Source of the DNA: Pelagophyceae sp. CCMP2097 | Taxonomy: Eukaryota > Sar > Pelagophyceae | Reading direction: 5' to 3' | DNA: 63,745 nt | Assembly (NCBI GenBank): GCA_026770575.1 | Contig: MU657229.1 | Span: 207,660-271,404, forward strand | Shown: positions 43,476 through 54,328 of the stretch, in pieces | How positions within the stretch are numbered: the stretch's first letter is position 1 | Layout: every line of letters begins with the position of its first letter | Program-made: the position numbers and the translations under genes | Notes under the pieces: model-generated | Databases searched by the model: none | What the model was told of the DNA's origin: nothing | What the model saw: only the letters and a program-made list of their open reading frames with translations

Positions 43476-45240
43476 ATGGTCGGGACGGGTCTGTCGGCGG
43501 CGTGCGCCTTTGCGTTGGTGGCTACTACTGCGGCGCTGGCACCGAAGCCGACGTGGCAGCTGCGCCTCGACCGCGCGCTTCTGGATGTGGATTGCAAGCC
43601 TCGTCAACGTCTCAAAAACCTCCAAAAGGTTACCCACCCGCGCCTTTTGAATCCGGCGGGGCGCTTTTGAGCGCGTCTATAGGTCGTCGGCGACCCGGCG
43701 GTGCTGACGGACGTCCGGGCCGCCGTCGAGGCGCTGCGGGAGAAGGGGTTCGCTAAAGGTCATGCAGAGGCCATCGACCGCTTGTGGCCATCGGGGACCA
43801 TCGCACGCGTGCGTCAAGACGGCCGGCGTCCGAGGCGCGCTCTACACTTGTGTATATAGGCGGACCTCGACGCGCTGCGCCTTTTGCGCAAGCAGGTGCC
43901 CGAGGGCCTGGCCGAGCTGCGCGAGCAGAGGCAGCGCGGCACGACGGCAAAGACGCCGACCAGGGCGCCGGACGCTTCAAAGGTGTCCAAGGCCGTCCGC
44001 GAAGCTCTGAAGGACTTGGCGACGGACGCCTCGAAGCGCGAGGCGCTGGTTGACGAGGCCTTGAACGCTTTACGGGCGACGCCAAAGGGCCTGGAGACGC
44101 CCGCGTACACCGTGGACCGTGTGCTGGAGGGCGGCGTCGAGGTCCGATCGTATGAGGCGTACACCGTCGCGCGCCTCAAGGCGTCGGCGGGCATGAGCAG
44201 CGACGGCGCCGACTTTGGCGAGCTCGCGTCTTACCTGTTCGGCGACAACGCCGACGACAAGGCCATGTCCATGACCATGCCCGTCGAGACGGCGGCCGAA
44301 TCGAGCGCCATGGCATTTGTGCTCCCGAAAGCTTTTTCCGACGCGCCGCCCAAGCCCAAAAGCGACAAGGTCGATATTGCCAAAATCCCCGCGCGCACCG
44401 TCCTCGCCATTGCGTTTGGAGGCATCGCCACGAAACAAGAGGTCGACCGCCAACGCAAGATGCGGCGCCCTGAAAGTACCTTTTTGGCAGAGGCTGAACA
44501 TGTCCGCGGCTTGAGGCTTTCCCCGGACGCGCGGCTTCGCAGGCGTCAAGCTCTTGGCCGCGCTGGCTGCGGCGCCGGATCTGGTTGCGGCGGCGGACGA
44601 TGAATGCACGCTTCTGCAGTACAACGCGCCGTACACCATTCCCTGGCGCCGCAAAAACGAGCTCGTCCTCCGCGTCGACGTCGTCGACAAGAGCGCCGGC
44701 ACGGAATCCCCGATGAAGGCGCCGGACGACGCGCCGAAGCCACCGGAATCGCCCGTCGCGGCGTTTAAAACGCCCGTCGCGGCGGCGACGCCCGTCGCAA
44801 CGGTGACGCCCGTGAAGGCGGTGACGCCCGTCACGGCGCCGGAACCGCCTACCACCGCTTGGGAGACGCCCGTCGCCGCGGCGACGACGCCCGTTGCGGC
44901 GCCGGAACCGCCTACCGCCTCGTGGAAAACGCCCGTCGCCAAGTCGGCACCCGTCGCCGCGACGCCCGTCCCAGCGGTGAAACCCGTTACGGCGGTGACG
45001 CCCGTCGCAACGGTTAAACCCGTCACGGCGCCGGAAACGCCTACCGCCTCGTGGAAAACGCCCGTCGCCAAGTCGGCACCCGTCGCCGCGGCGGCGACGC
45101 CCGTCGCCTCGCCGGAGCCGCACGCGGCGACGCCGGAAGCGCTCGCTTCGCCGGAAGCGCCCGCCGGTTTCCGGCGCCGCGACGCCGCCCCCCCGCGCGG
45201 CGCCGGGCCGAGCCCAGGCTCGTACCTCGACTCGCTTTAA
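43476..45240 (+). CDS. SOUL/HBP haem-binding family protein with repetitive tail, likely plastid-targeted
   Basis: SOUL domain proteins bind haem or tetrapyrroles. Exons 43476-43586, 43683-43808, 43860-44475 and 44543-45240 (phases 0, 0, 1) sum to 516 residues. The N-terminus MVGTGLSAACAFALVATTAA then LAPKPTW is a signal peptide with an ALAP context, like bipartite plastid leaders of heterokont algae. The SOUL core spans about residues 170-390: YTVDRVLEGGVEVRSYEAYTVA, MSMTMPVETAA, ATKQEVDRQRK, and after the last intron ECTLLQYNAPYTIPWRRKNE, the family's closing motif. Residues 400-516 are a low-complexity tail of TPV/APV units, with PTASWKTPVAKSAPVAA present twice. The tail may be recent expansion; no function is implied. 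Confidence 0.82.
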
Positions 45241-45469
45241 TCATCCCCCGGCTGCGGCCAGGAACATTGGTGTTAGCGCCTCCGCCGCAGCGAGCACCCC
45301 TGCGGCGTGTTTGCGGGACCCTCTGCGGCCGCATGCATTGGTGTGCATCGTACCCCGCATAGCAAGGGCAAGGGGCGCGGCGAACTCTCAGAAGTGCACG
45401 CCGACCCATCCGCCTCGAGTCGTCGCTTCGCGATGCTTGGGCGTTTGCATTATTGGTGCGCTTATGGGC

Positions 45470-48400
45470 CTAGCGCCTGAAGCGCGTCGCGTTGACGGGG
45501 AGCGAGAGGTCGTACTGCGCCCTGGCCTGCGGGTCTTTGAGGACCTCGTAGGCGGCGTTGATCCGCGCCATTGCGGCCGTCGCCCCGGGAGAGTCGTTTC
45601 GATCAGGATGGTTCTCCAAAGCCAATTTCGCATACGCTCTTTTCACCTCGATCGGCCTTGCGCCTTGCGCCACGGCGAGGACGACGTAATGAGATGCGTT
45701 GGCGCGCACTCGAAGCGTCGCGTTGACGCGCTCGCGAGGTCGCCGTTCCGCTTCCGGCTGCGGCGGCGGAGGCGGCCGCGCGGCCGGCTGCGGCGGCGGC
45801 CGCGCCGGCCGAACAAAGTCGTCGGCCCGCGCTTCTGCGGGGTGCGCGTGGGCGTGGCGGCCCCTCGCCTGCGCCTGCGCGTGCGCGAAGAAGTTGTGGG
45901 CCGGCTGTTTCGGCGGCGTGGTCCGCGGCTTTGGCGCGGGCTTTTCGCGCGCGGCGCGGAGCTCGGCGACCTTGTCGCGCTCGCGCTTGACGCTGTCCAG
46001 GAGCTGCGCGTCGCCGCCGGGGGCGTCGCGCGCCGCGCGCAGGTAAATGTCGTAGTCGCGCAAAGCGTCGTCCGCGTCGCCCACGCGCGCCCGCGCCCGA
46101 GCCCGACGCAGCCGCGCGCGGCCGTACTGCGGCCGCAGACGCAGAGCCTACGTCGACGCGCGCTCCGGAAAGTGCCGACATGCTGGCGGCGACGGGGCCC
46201 CACGCGGGAAATGTGTCGGACGGACCTGCGTGCAGTGGTCGATGGCGTCGTGCGCTCTCTCTAAAACGAGCTCTGCGGCGGCGACGTTGCAGTGGAGCGT
46301 TGCTCTGAGCGCGGCGCATTCGTTGAGCGCGTCGAGGCGCAGCGCGTCTTTGTACATTGCTACTGCAGCTCGGTAGTGGCCGCGCGTGTACCTGCCAACA
46401 CCGGTCCAAAGGCAGGCGTCGTTCAAGGCCGACAAGAGCCAAGCAAGGCCCGAGACTCTGCCGTGTGCTGGCGGACGCGGGTGTTTTTGCGCGTCGTCCG
46501 CGCGCGCCTTTGCGCGGCGGAGCCTCGCCGCGCGCCGGAGCTCGGCGGCGCACCTCTCCGCGACGGCGGCGGCCGCGTTTGCGGACTGCGAGACGGCGCG
46601 CAAAGCCGCGTCGGCGCGCGACCTCGACTCGTGGACTTCGTCCGGCGCTTCGCTCCGCCGGAGGCACCTCACATACAACTCTGGCGCCGACTCGAGGGCC
46701 GCGTCGTCTGCAAAGACCTCTGCGAGGCGCCTTGCTATCACCGCGGCGTCGTCCGTCGAAAAGTCGTCGCTGCTGCACTGGTGCGCCGAGTCGACGAGTA
46801 CATCTTCAACGTCGCGCCACCTATCCAGGTGCGCCAACGCGCGCGCCTGCGCCGCGCGCACGGCGCGGCACCGCGGCGCCACCGCCGCCGCGTCGCGGCA
46901 CGCGCGCAAAGCCGCCTCGGCGGACCGCACGCGGCGCCGCGGCGACGACGGCACCGGCTTGGCTTTTGGAGGATCGTCGCCGGCGTTGGCGTTGGTGTCC
47001 GTGTTCTCCGCGTCGTGCATCGCGCGCGCGGCGGCGGCGGCGGCGGCGACGCCCTCCAAGGCGAGCTTAAGATTGATTGAAAAGCGCTCAGCGTCTGCCG
47101 CGAGAGCGTCCGTCGCCAAGAGCGAGGTCCGCGCGTCATCGACGTAGGCGGCGTCGCCCTCGTTTACCGCCGCGCGCCGCGCGAGGTCCAGCGACGCGCG
47201 CGCGCCGTCGGAGTCGCCCTCGCTGAGGCGGAGGCGCGCCGCCCTATTATAAACCTTGTACAGCGACGTGTCCAGCCTCGTCGCCTCGTCGCAGTCGCGC
47301 AGCGCGTCGCGGTGCCGCGCGAGCATCGTCAGCGCCGCCGCGCGGTTCCCGAGCACCTTTGCCGCCAGAGGCCAGCCGGGGAGAGCCTCGATGAGAGCGG
47401 ACGTGTACGCCCGAACCGCCTCCTCATAATCGCCTTTCGCGTAGTGCGCGCCGCCGGCCTCGTACGCCTCGTACGCCACGCTCGCGCCCACCTCGGGCCC
47501 GGAAACAAAGTCCGCGCGCGCGGGGAAAGCGTTCGTCGCGCTTGTCGCCCTCGCACCAAAGTCGCCAAACGCAGTCTTGGCCGGCGACGCCGCCGTCGGC
47601 ATCTTCTTCTTCTCCGTCGCCTTCTTGGCGCCCTTGAAAGGCTTGCGCGCGTGGGCGTCCACCGGCTTGCCGAGTGAAAATAAAGGCGCCGCCTCGTCTG
47701 CGCGGCCCGCTTCCAGAGGCGCTTCTCGGTACGCCGGCGCCGCGGCGTCAAAGGCCCAGGCCTTTGGGACGGGAGAAGCGTCGCGCATCTCGTCGTCGAG
47801 ATCGTGGAGCGCGGCCTTTGGCGGGAGCGTTGCGGCCTGCGGAGAGGTCTCGAAGAGCGGCTTTGCGACTCGAGCAGCGTACGACTTTGAAATCGACGTC
47901 CGGGGCTTTCGAGGCGCCTTTGGCGCCGGCGCAAATTGCGCGCCGACGGAGAAGGCCGCCGCCGCCGCCGCGGAAGCGGCCGCAAAGTCGGGCGGAAAGT
48001 CGGGCGGCGGCGGCGGGACGAATTCGGCCGGCGGAGGAATGAAACCCGCTTTATGCTTCTGGAATTCCGGCGGCGGCGGCACGAACGCCGCTTCCTCGAA
48101 AGGCTCCGGCTGCGGCGGCGGCGGCGAGTGCTCGTTCGCCGTTGAAAAGTCGAGCTTCCTCGCCGCACCGCTCCGCCGCTTCTCCTTGGCTTTCCGCCCA
48201 CCAACAGCCGCGCCCATGACAAAGGCCACGGGCGGCGGCGGCGGCTCGGCGCGGCCCAAAAACGATGCGCCGCCGTTTTGGTCGAAACCCGGTCTGTCGA
48301 CGGGCATTTTCATCCGAGGCGCAACTTTTTCCTGAAACGGCGACGTAAACGTAAACACGTCGGGCGTCGGCGGCGGCGCAGCGCGGGTGGCGGGCCGCGG

Positions 48401-48631
48401 CTCCTCCCGCGGCCGCTCGTCGTTGCGGCCGGGGAACGGCGGCGCGCCAGCGGGCGACGTGAACGCAAACGCTGGCGCGCCTCTGTCGTGGGCCGCGCGC
48501 GCGCCGCGCGTGGCGCGCTGCTCCGCCGCCGGCGACGTGAAGACAAACGCCGGCGCCGCGCCGCTTTTGCCAAAGGGCGAAGTGGCCGCCGCGACGTCGG
48601 CGGCTTTCGTCGACTTCTCGTCCATCTGCAT
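45470..48631 (-). CDS. TPR-DnaJ co-chaperone (DNAJC7-like)
   Basis: J-domain protein expected to stimulate Hsp70 ATPase. Two exons: from the 5' end to 46226, then 46147-45470 (phase 0; 78-nt intron, donor GTCCGT). The N-terminal 380 residues are disordered, with repeated phrases APAFVFTSPA, APAFAFTSPA and DVFTFTSP and long PPPP-rich stretches. From about residue 400 come TPR units (HYAKGDYEEAVRAYTSALIE, LGNRAAALTMLARHRDALRD, and later YTRGHYRAAVAMYKDALRLD). The C-terminal J domain is HYVVLAVAQGARPIEVKRAY with the HPD motif in LALENHPDRNDSP. The start given is the ATG at 48631; the frame is open to 48685 and a CAG acceptor just before AEVLARM suggests a missing upstream exon. The order TPR then J matches DNAJC7 but with a much longer N-terminus. 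Confidence 0.78.
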
Positions 48632-48810
48632 GCGCGCCAGCACCTCCGCCTGCGACGGAAAGCGTAAGAGACCGCAGCGCCGCACGACGCACGCCTCGCT
48701 CTCGCAAGTCTCTTGCGACCGCCGACAAGGGTCGGAGCGGCCCGTGGGACACTTTCAAAGCCCGCCGGCGCGAGACTCGCGACGACGGCGCACCCGGGAC
48801 CGTCGCGAAC

Positions 48811-48918
48811 CCCTCTCGCGGACCCCCGTCGCGCGTGCGCGTTTCGGCTGACGGGGCGCGACGTTCCCTCTCGCGGACCTCCGTCGCGCGTGCGCGTTTC
48901 GGCTGACGGGGCGCGACA
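48811..48918. repeat. Two tandem copies of a 55-bp unit
   Basis: Units start at 48811 and 48866 (CCCTCTCGCGGACC(C/T)CCGTC...). They differ at only a few positions and lie upstream of the DnaJ gene's first recognised exon. Confidence 0.8.
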
Positions 48919-48961
48919 GTCCCTCTTGACGTTTGTTCTGAAAAGGCGCAGTTTGAAGTTT

Positions 48962-49164
48962 TCAGACCATGGCGTCGGTGTGGTCCCAGCCCGTGATGCG
49001 GCAGGCCTCGAAGAGCGTGCGCTGCAACTCGAGGATGTGGGCCGGGCCCAGCTTCTGCTTGCCTGCGGCACGAATGTCGTCGACGGCAAACGGCAGAGTG
49101 CGGCGGTCGTCTACGAACCCAGCGAAAGCTTCTTGATCATGTCATCAATCTCCGCGTCCGCCAT
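48962..49164 (-). CDS. Small protein gene with single-base frame break
   Basis: Too short for usual gene calling. The ATG at 49164 begins MADAEIDDMIKKLSLG, then the frame hits TAG; in the next frame FVDDRRTLPFAVDDIRAAGK continues through LGPAHILELQRTLFEACRIT to the stop at 48962. Inserting one base at the GGGTTCG site (about 49117-49120) fuses both into a 67-residue protein with very protein-like composition. Either a base was missed in sequencing or the gene is newly broken. Helical, acidic start; no family recognised. It shares a 159-base divergent space with the TOG gene. Confidence 0.5.
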
Positions 49165-49323
49165 GGCGCCGGCGCCGGCGCCGGGGAGCGCTGCGGGGGG
49201 TGCGGCTGCGAGTCTCGCTGCTTCAGTTCACGCCGCGACGGTTTGGATCGCTGAACGATTTTTGCGCGGATCCGTGCCGGCCCGCGCGCGCCGACCGAGG
49301 GCCCGCGCCGACCGACGGCCCGC
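49165..49323. promoter_or_regulatory. Divergent promoter region
   Basis: 159 bases between the small gene (-) and the TOG-protein gene (+). Role inferred from position only. Confidence 0.4.
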
Positions 49324-52300
49324 ATGGCGGAGGAGACGCCCGAGGCGGCGCGCCCCGCGGCGGCGCGCCTCGAGAGTGGAAAGTGGCTGGACAGGAAAGA
49401 GGGCCTCAACGCCTGCCGCGACGGCGCGGACGTGACCGGCCCGCAGCTCGCCAAGCTCCTCCTCGGCGAGGCCAACGCCTCCGTCGTCGACGCCTGCGCG
49501 ACCGCGGCGTCGAACCGCGGCCGCGGTTTCAGCCAGAGGCGATTTTGGACGAGAGCCAAACGCCGCGGCTTTGTCGCGCGCGCTGCTGAATTCAAAGCCC
49601 GCTAGGCCTCGAGGCCATCGAGGCGTGGGCGCTGCGGTCGCCTGCGGACGACGTGCGCGCAGCTGCCGCGGGCCTCGCACCGCCGCTGGTCTCAAAGGGT
49701 GTCGCGTCGTCAAGGCCAAGCACGTCGAAGAAAGGTGCGCTCAACCCGCGACGCGGAGAGTCCCTCGGAAGGCGGGCCCGCTCGTGCTTTCCCCTCGAGC
49801 AAGAGATGAGTCGCCCCGAGCGTCGCGACGTGCTTAGCGCGCGGCGCGCTCGACGCCGTCTGGGCTTCCAGCGGCGATTCGAAGGACGTCGTCTTCGGGA
49901 GTCTGCTCGAGGGCGTCGCTGTCAAAGGCAAGGGCGCGGCGGCGTGCGCTGGTGCGCTGGCGGCGCTCGTTTTGAGAGACGGCGGGTGGGACGCCTCGTC
50001 GTCGCCCGTCGCCGCCGCGGACGTGGCAAACGCCGTCGTGGCCATGTTCGCCGCCGCGGCGCCGGAGACGAGGACCGCCGCCGCATCTCTCGTCGTCTCG
50101 CTCGGCGGGGACCTCGCCGCCGCGATTGAGGATCGCTTGGATCACCCGCAAAAGAAACTCGTCGACATGGCCCGAAACGTGGCCCAAAACCCCGTTGCGA
50201 CTGCCGCCCCGCAACGGAAGCCCGCACCGGGAGCGGTGGCCGTCGAGCCCGTCGAGGCGCAGCCCGGCGACGACGCAGTGACGGAGCGGCCGCTGACGGG
50301 CGCGGTGGCGATGGAACGACCGTTGGACCGGTCTTTGACGGGCACGGCGACGGGCACGTACGGCGACGAGAACAAGGAAAACGCGCGCGATGAACCCGCC
50401 GCAGCGTGCGTAGGCGCCCTGCCGCGGCCATTGGAGAGATATTTTTGAAATTGTAGGAAGAAGCCGTCGGCCTCGGGCGGCCGCGCTTTGGCGGGCGTGC
50501 TGGCGGTGCTGGCGGAAAAGGGCGTGGCGGCGCCGTTTGCGGTGTTCTCGGCCACTTCGAAGTGGGCCGAACGCATGGAGGCCGTCGACCTCGTGGCATC
50601 TTTACTGACCGGCGCCTCCGCTCTCTCCGAAGCGTCGAGGGACGACGTCGACGGCTTCGTCGCTTTATTCGAGCAGTTTGTGGCGCTGGCCCGCGACGAG
50701 TCGCACGTGAAAGTGGTGCAAAACGTGGTGGCGGCTTTGGGCGTGCTCGTCGAATATGACCAGGGCCACCCTGCCGTCGGCGCGGCGCGGCGAGGCGCCT
50801 TTGCCGCTTTAGTGCCGCGCCTCAAGGACAAGCGCCTTTCCGTCTCCGTCTCCGCCGTGTGCGCAGCGATTGCTCGAAACGACTCGAAACTGGTCACCGA
50901 CGAGACCGTCCTGCAAGTCCTCACCACCTCCCTCAGCGTCGCGGACAAGGCCAAGCGCCTGCCGCCGAGCGGCCGCGCCGCGTTGCTGGCGTGGATGGCC
51001 CAAGCGCTGCCGCAGAAGCTGGCCTTGGCCTCATGCCAGGCTTTGGCTGCGTTGGCGGCCCCCGACGCGTCCGACGCCGTCGCAGACGTCCGCGGCGCCG
51101 CGTGCGCCGCCCTCGCCGCTCTGGTGCTCCGCGCGGCGCCGGCGCAGTTGAAGGCCGTCGAGGCTTTGGACAAGAGGTCTCTCAAGAAGATTGCGGAGAT
51201 TCACGACGTCGCTGCGCCCTCACTCGCCGCGCCGTCGCAAAAGGCCACCGACGCGCCGAAGCGCGAGACCGCCAAGCCGAGCGCCAAGGCAGACGAGAAG
51301 GCCAAGACGGGCCGGCCGTCGACGTCTGGGGGCGCGACGACGGGTCGGCCGTCGACGTCTGGGGGCGCTTCGGCGGCCAAGGCGGGAGGCGCTTCGGCGA
51401 CGGCCAAGGCGCTCGCGCCTCGCCCGGCGTCCGCCAGGCCCGGAACGCAGCGCCCTCAAACGGCGCGGTCGTCGCTCGAGGAGTCGGGGTCGTCGATGGC
51501 GCCGGCGGACCTGGCGGGCGTGCCCGTGTCCGCGAGGGCCAACGCCGTGGCCGAAGTCGTGACACCCGCCGTTCGCAAGGGTCTGCTCGAGGGCAGCGAC
51601 AAGGAGTCTTGGAAAAAGAGGAAGACGGCACTCGAATCTGTCCTCTGGGCGTGCCGAGCAGTGTCGCACGACAGTGACAAATTCGTGGCCGATGGGCAAG
51701 CGACAAGAGCGCTGCTCGGCGAGCTCCGCGCCCGCCTTGCAGACTCCAACGCCAAGCTGCGCCCGCTGGCCTGCGACGCGCTCCACGCGCTGCTCTGCGC
51801 CGTAGCTCCAAAAGTGGCTCAGTTGAAGTTGGGCAAGCTGGCTCTCAAGGCCGCCCTCGGAGCGGTGACGGACATGAGCCGAGGCGTCCGAGACAGGGCG
51901 CTGGAACTCCTCGGATGCGTCGTCGGCGAGGGACAGGGCGACGAGACGAATTTGAAGGCATTCGGCGACGCCATGGCGCGCGGGCGGCGTACCTTGGACA
52001 ACGCAATCTCGGGACAGTTCAGGCAATCCCTGTACCGTCCGACCGCGGCCGCCGAGATGGCCCCTCTTCGATCCCGATTCGATGGCCCCTCTCCGATATG
52101 AGACGGTCCCTTCTCTGCGCACGCCTCGAGGAACCCCTCGACGCCACCTCGCAGGCGCTCATCGGGGCGACGCTCGCCAACCCTTCGGCGCCGCTGGCCA
52201 AGCCGGCGCTGCTGGCCTGGGTCGAGGCGCGCGCCGCGCGCGCGCGCGCCGATGACGCAGAGGCGCATCTTGTGAAGCCGCTTCTAGCTCTCATGCGCGA

Positions 52301-54256
52301 CAAAGCCCTGCCGACGCGCGACACAGCGTCGAACGATGGGCAAACGAGGGGCGGCAAAACCGCGGTGAAGACAGAGTAGAGGCAACACCAGGGGGCGCAT
52401 CGCGGCCGTCGCGCGAAAGAGACGGCTGCTTCCGGAGTTGCCGCGGGATTGCTCGTAAAACACCATAACGTAGGCGCGACGCGGCGACTTCTTGCCTCTG
52501 CGCCTTGGTGCATCGCCGCGCCGTGTCTCGGCGGAGCGTGGATCTTGTCATGCGCGACATCTCACCGGCGGCGAAGCTGGCGCTCGAGGGTACCATTGTG
52601 GCCATGTTCGACGAGGCGCCAGTCGATGAGCCCATCGACGACGACGCCTCACAGCCGACGGGGCCGGAGGACGCGGCGCCGCACGGCGCCGAAGACGACG
52701 ACGCGTCCGCGGCGCCGCGCGACGATCCGACGTCGAGCGCCGCCGCCGCGCCAGAGGCTTTGCCGAACGCCACAGCGCTGGACGACGACGACGTACGACG
52801 ACGAGCGGCTGCGGATGCGGCGGCGCGCGCGGTGGACTTTGGCGACGCTCGGTCCGACGGCGCTCTGTCCGACGGCGACGTGCCGGCAGTCGACGTGCCC
52901 CCTGTCTTCGACTTCCACGTCGGCTCTGCGCCGCGCTTCGCCGACGGCGCTGCGCCGCTCGCGGCGGCGGACGACGCCGGCGTGGGCCGGACGTTGGAAA
53001 GGTTTGCGACGCAGCTCGCGGGCCCCGCGTCGCCAAACACCAAGCCCGGCGCCGCCAGCGACGACGTAATCCTCGCGCTCCGACGCTGCGCCGCGTCGGG
53101 CCCGGCGCCCGGCCGCGTGCGCACGCTCGCCCGACTCGTTTCCGCGGCCGTGGCGAAGCTCGAGCACGCGGACGCGGACGCGGCCGCCGCCACGGATGTC
53201 GCCCTCGCCGCAATCCGCGCACTCCGAGCGGCGCTGTCGGAGACGACGCCGTACGAGGCGGTGTGCGACGTGCTGCGCGTCTCGACGCGCTGCGCCGTCG
53301 AGCCCTGGCTCGACCTCGAGGGCGTTTCAGCGGAGGGCGTCTCTGTCGAGGACGGCGCTGTCGAGGACGGCGCTGTGTCGGCGGCGGACGAGGCCCTCGA
53401 GAAGCGGCACCGCGTGCGCTGCGCTTTAGATGACGCCGCGGCCGCGGTGCGCGCGTCGCCGCACGCCCTCGGGGCGGCGCTTGCGCTTTTACGCGAGTCT
53501 GCACTCCGTGGCGGCGCCGACGCGGCGGCAGAGCTACTGGTCCAAAGCCAGCTCGCAACAATCGTGGCCGAAGCCAAGCCTACGGTGCACGCGCTGCGGC
53601 CGGCGCACGACTTGTTGGTCGCCGTGCCCGCCAACGCGCCGCACCTGGCGCTCGACTGCGCGCGCACCGCGAGATGCCGCGTCCGTCTCCTACAGAAACC
53701 CTCGTACAGACCTCGTGCACACCGTGCTGTAGGTCCTGCTCCGCCTCATTGACACGGTGGGTTTGGCGAAGCTGCTTGCCGCGGCCGACGCGTCGTCGAT
53801 CTCGCGGAATTCGCCCCTCGTCCAACTCGCAAGCATGATCGGCGGTGCGCCCCTCTGCAGAGGCAACGGTCCTCGACCGCATCTTCTAGGCGACTCGCCA
53901 GTTGCGGACGGCGACGGGAAAGTGGAGGCGCGGCCTTTGTCGAAATCGCCAATCAAGTCGCCCAAGCTCTCGACGGCAGAGCGCCTCGAGGCCGCAAAGG
54001 CCGCGTGCGGCCCCGCGCCCCGGGGACCCGTCGCAAGAGCGGCACCGCAGAGGCGTGGACCGAGGGAATAGAGGCTCTCCACGCCGTGGCAACGGCCGTC
54101 GTCCGCGCGTGCTTCCGGAGCGCTGTCTCTAGGTACGGCCAGCTGGGCCGCGGCGGTGCGGCTGCGGCGCCCGCGGCGGCGTCCAAGGACGCGACGACCA
54201 TCGCCGACAGGATCAGCCAGCTCCGCCAACGCCTCGCCGACGCGCGCTCCACGTAG
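49324..54256 (+). CDS. TOG-array microtubule polymerase (XMAP215/CKAP5/Dis1 family)
   Basis: TOG/HEAT-array protein likely to bind tubulin and drive microtubule growth. Multi-exon; blocks in order: TOG-type start (ESGKWLDRKEGLNA, 49324-49526), 49602-49734, 49846-50412, then the long exon 50454-52101 and more exons to 54256. Introns supported: about 49527-49601 (phase 1), 49735-49845 (phase 1, donor GTGCGC), and 50413-50453 (phase 2, GTGCGTAGG). TOG-like blocks recur (FSATSKWAERMEAVDLVASL; KESWKKRKTALESVLWACRA), each opening with a Trp-containing helix as in TOG domains. Between them is a basic Ser/Lys linker with TGRPSTSGGA repeated, typical lattice-binding linkers. The C-terminal part (52500-54256) is another helical domain with VLLRLIDTVGLAKLLAAA and a final coiled helix (ADRISQLRQRLADA). 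The gene symbol is not assigned because TOG number and order need alignment. Confidence 0.7.
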
Positions 54257-54328
54257 ACGCGCAGACTCGCCAACTAAGGCGCCTCTTTGAGTGCGTTTTA
54301 GGCGGGAGGTCTCTTTTTCGGATGGTCG

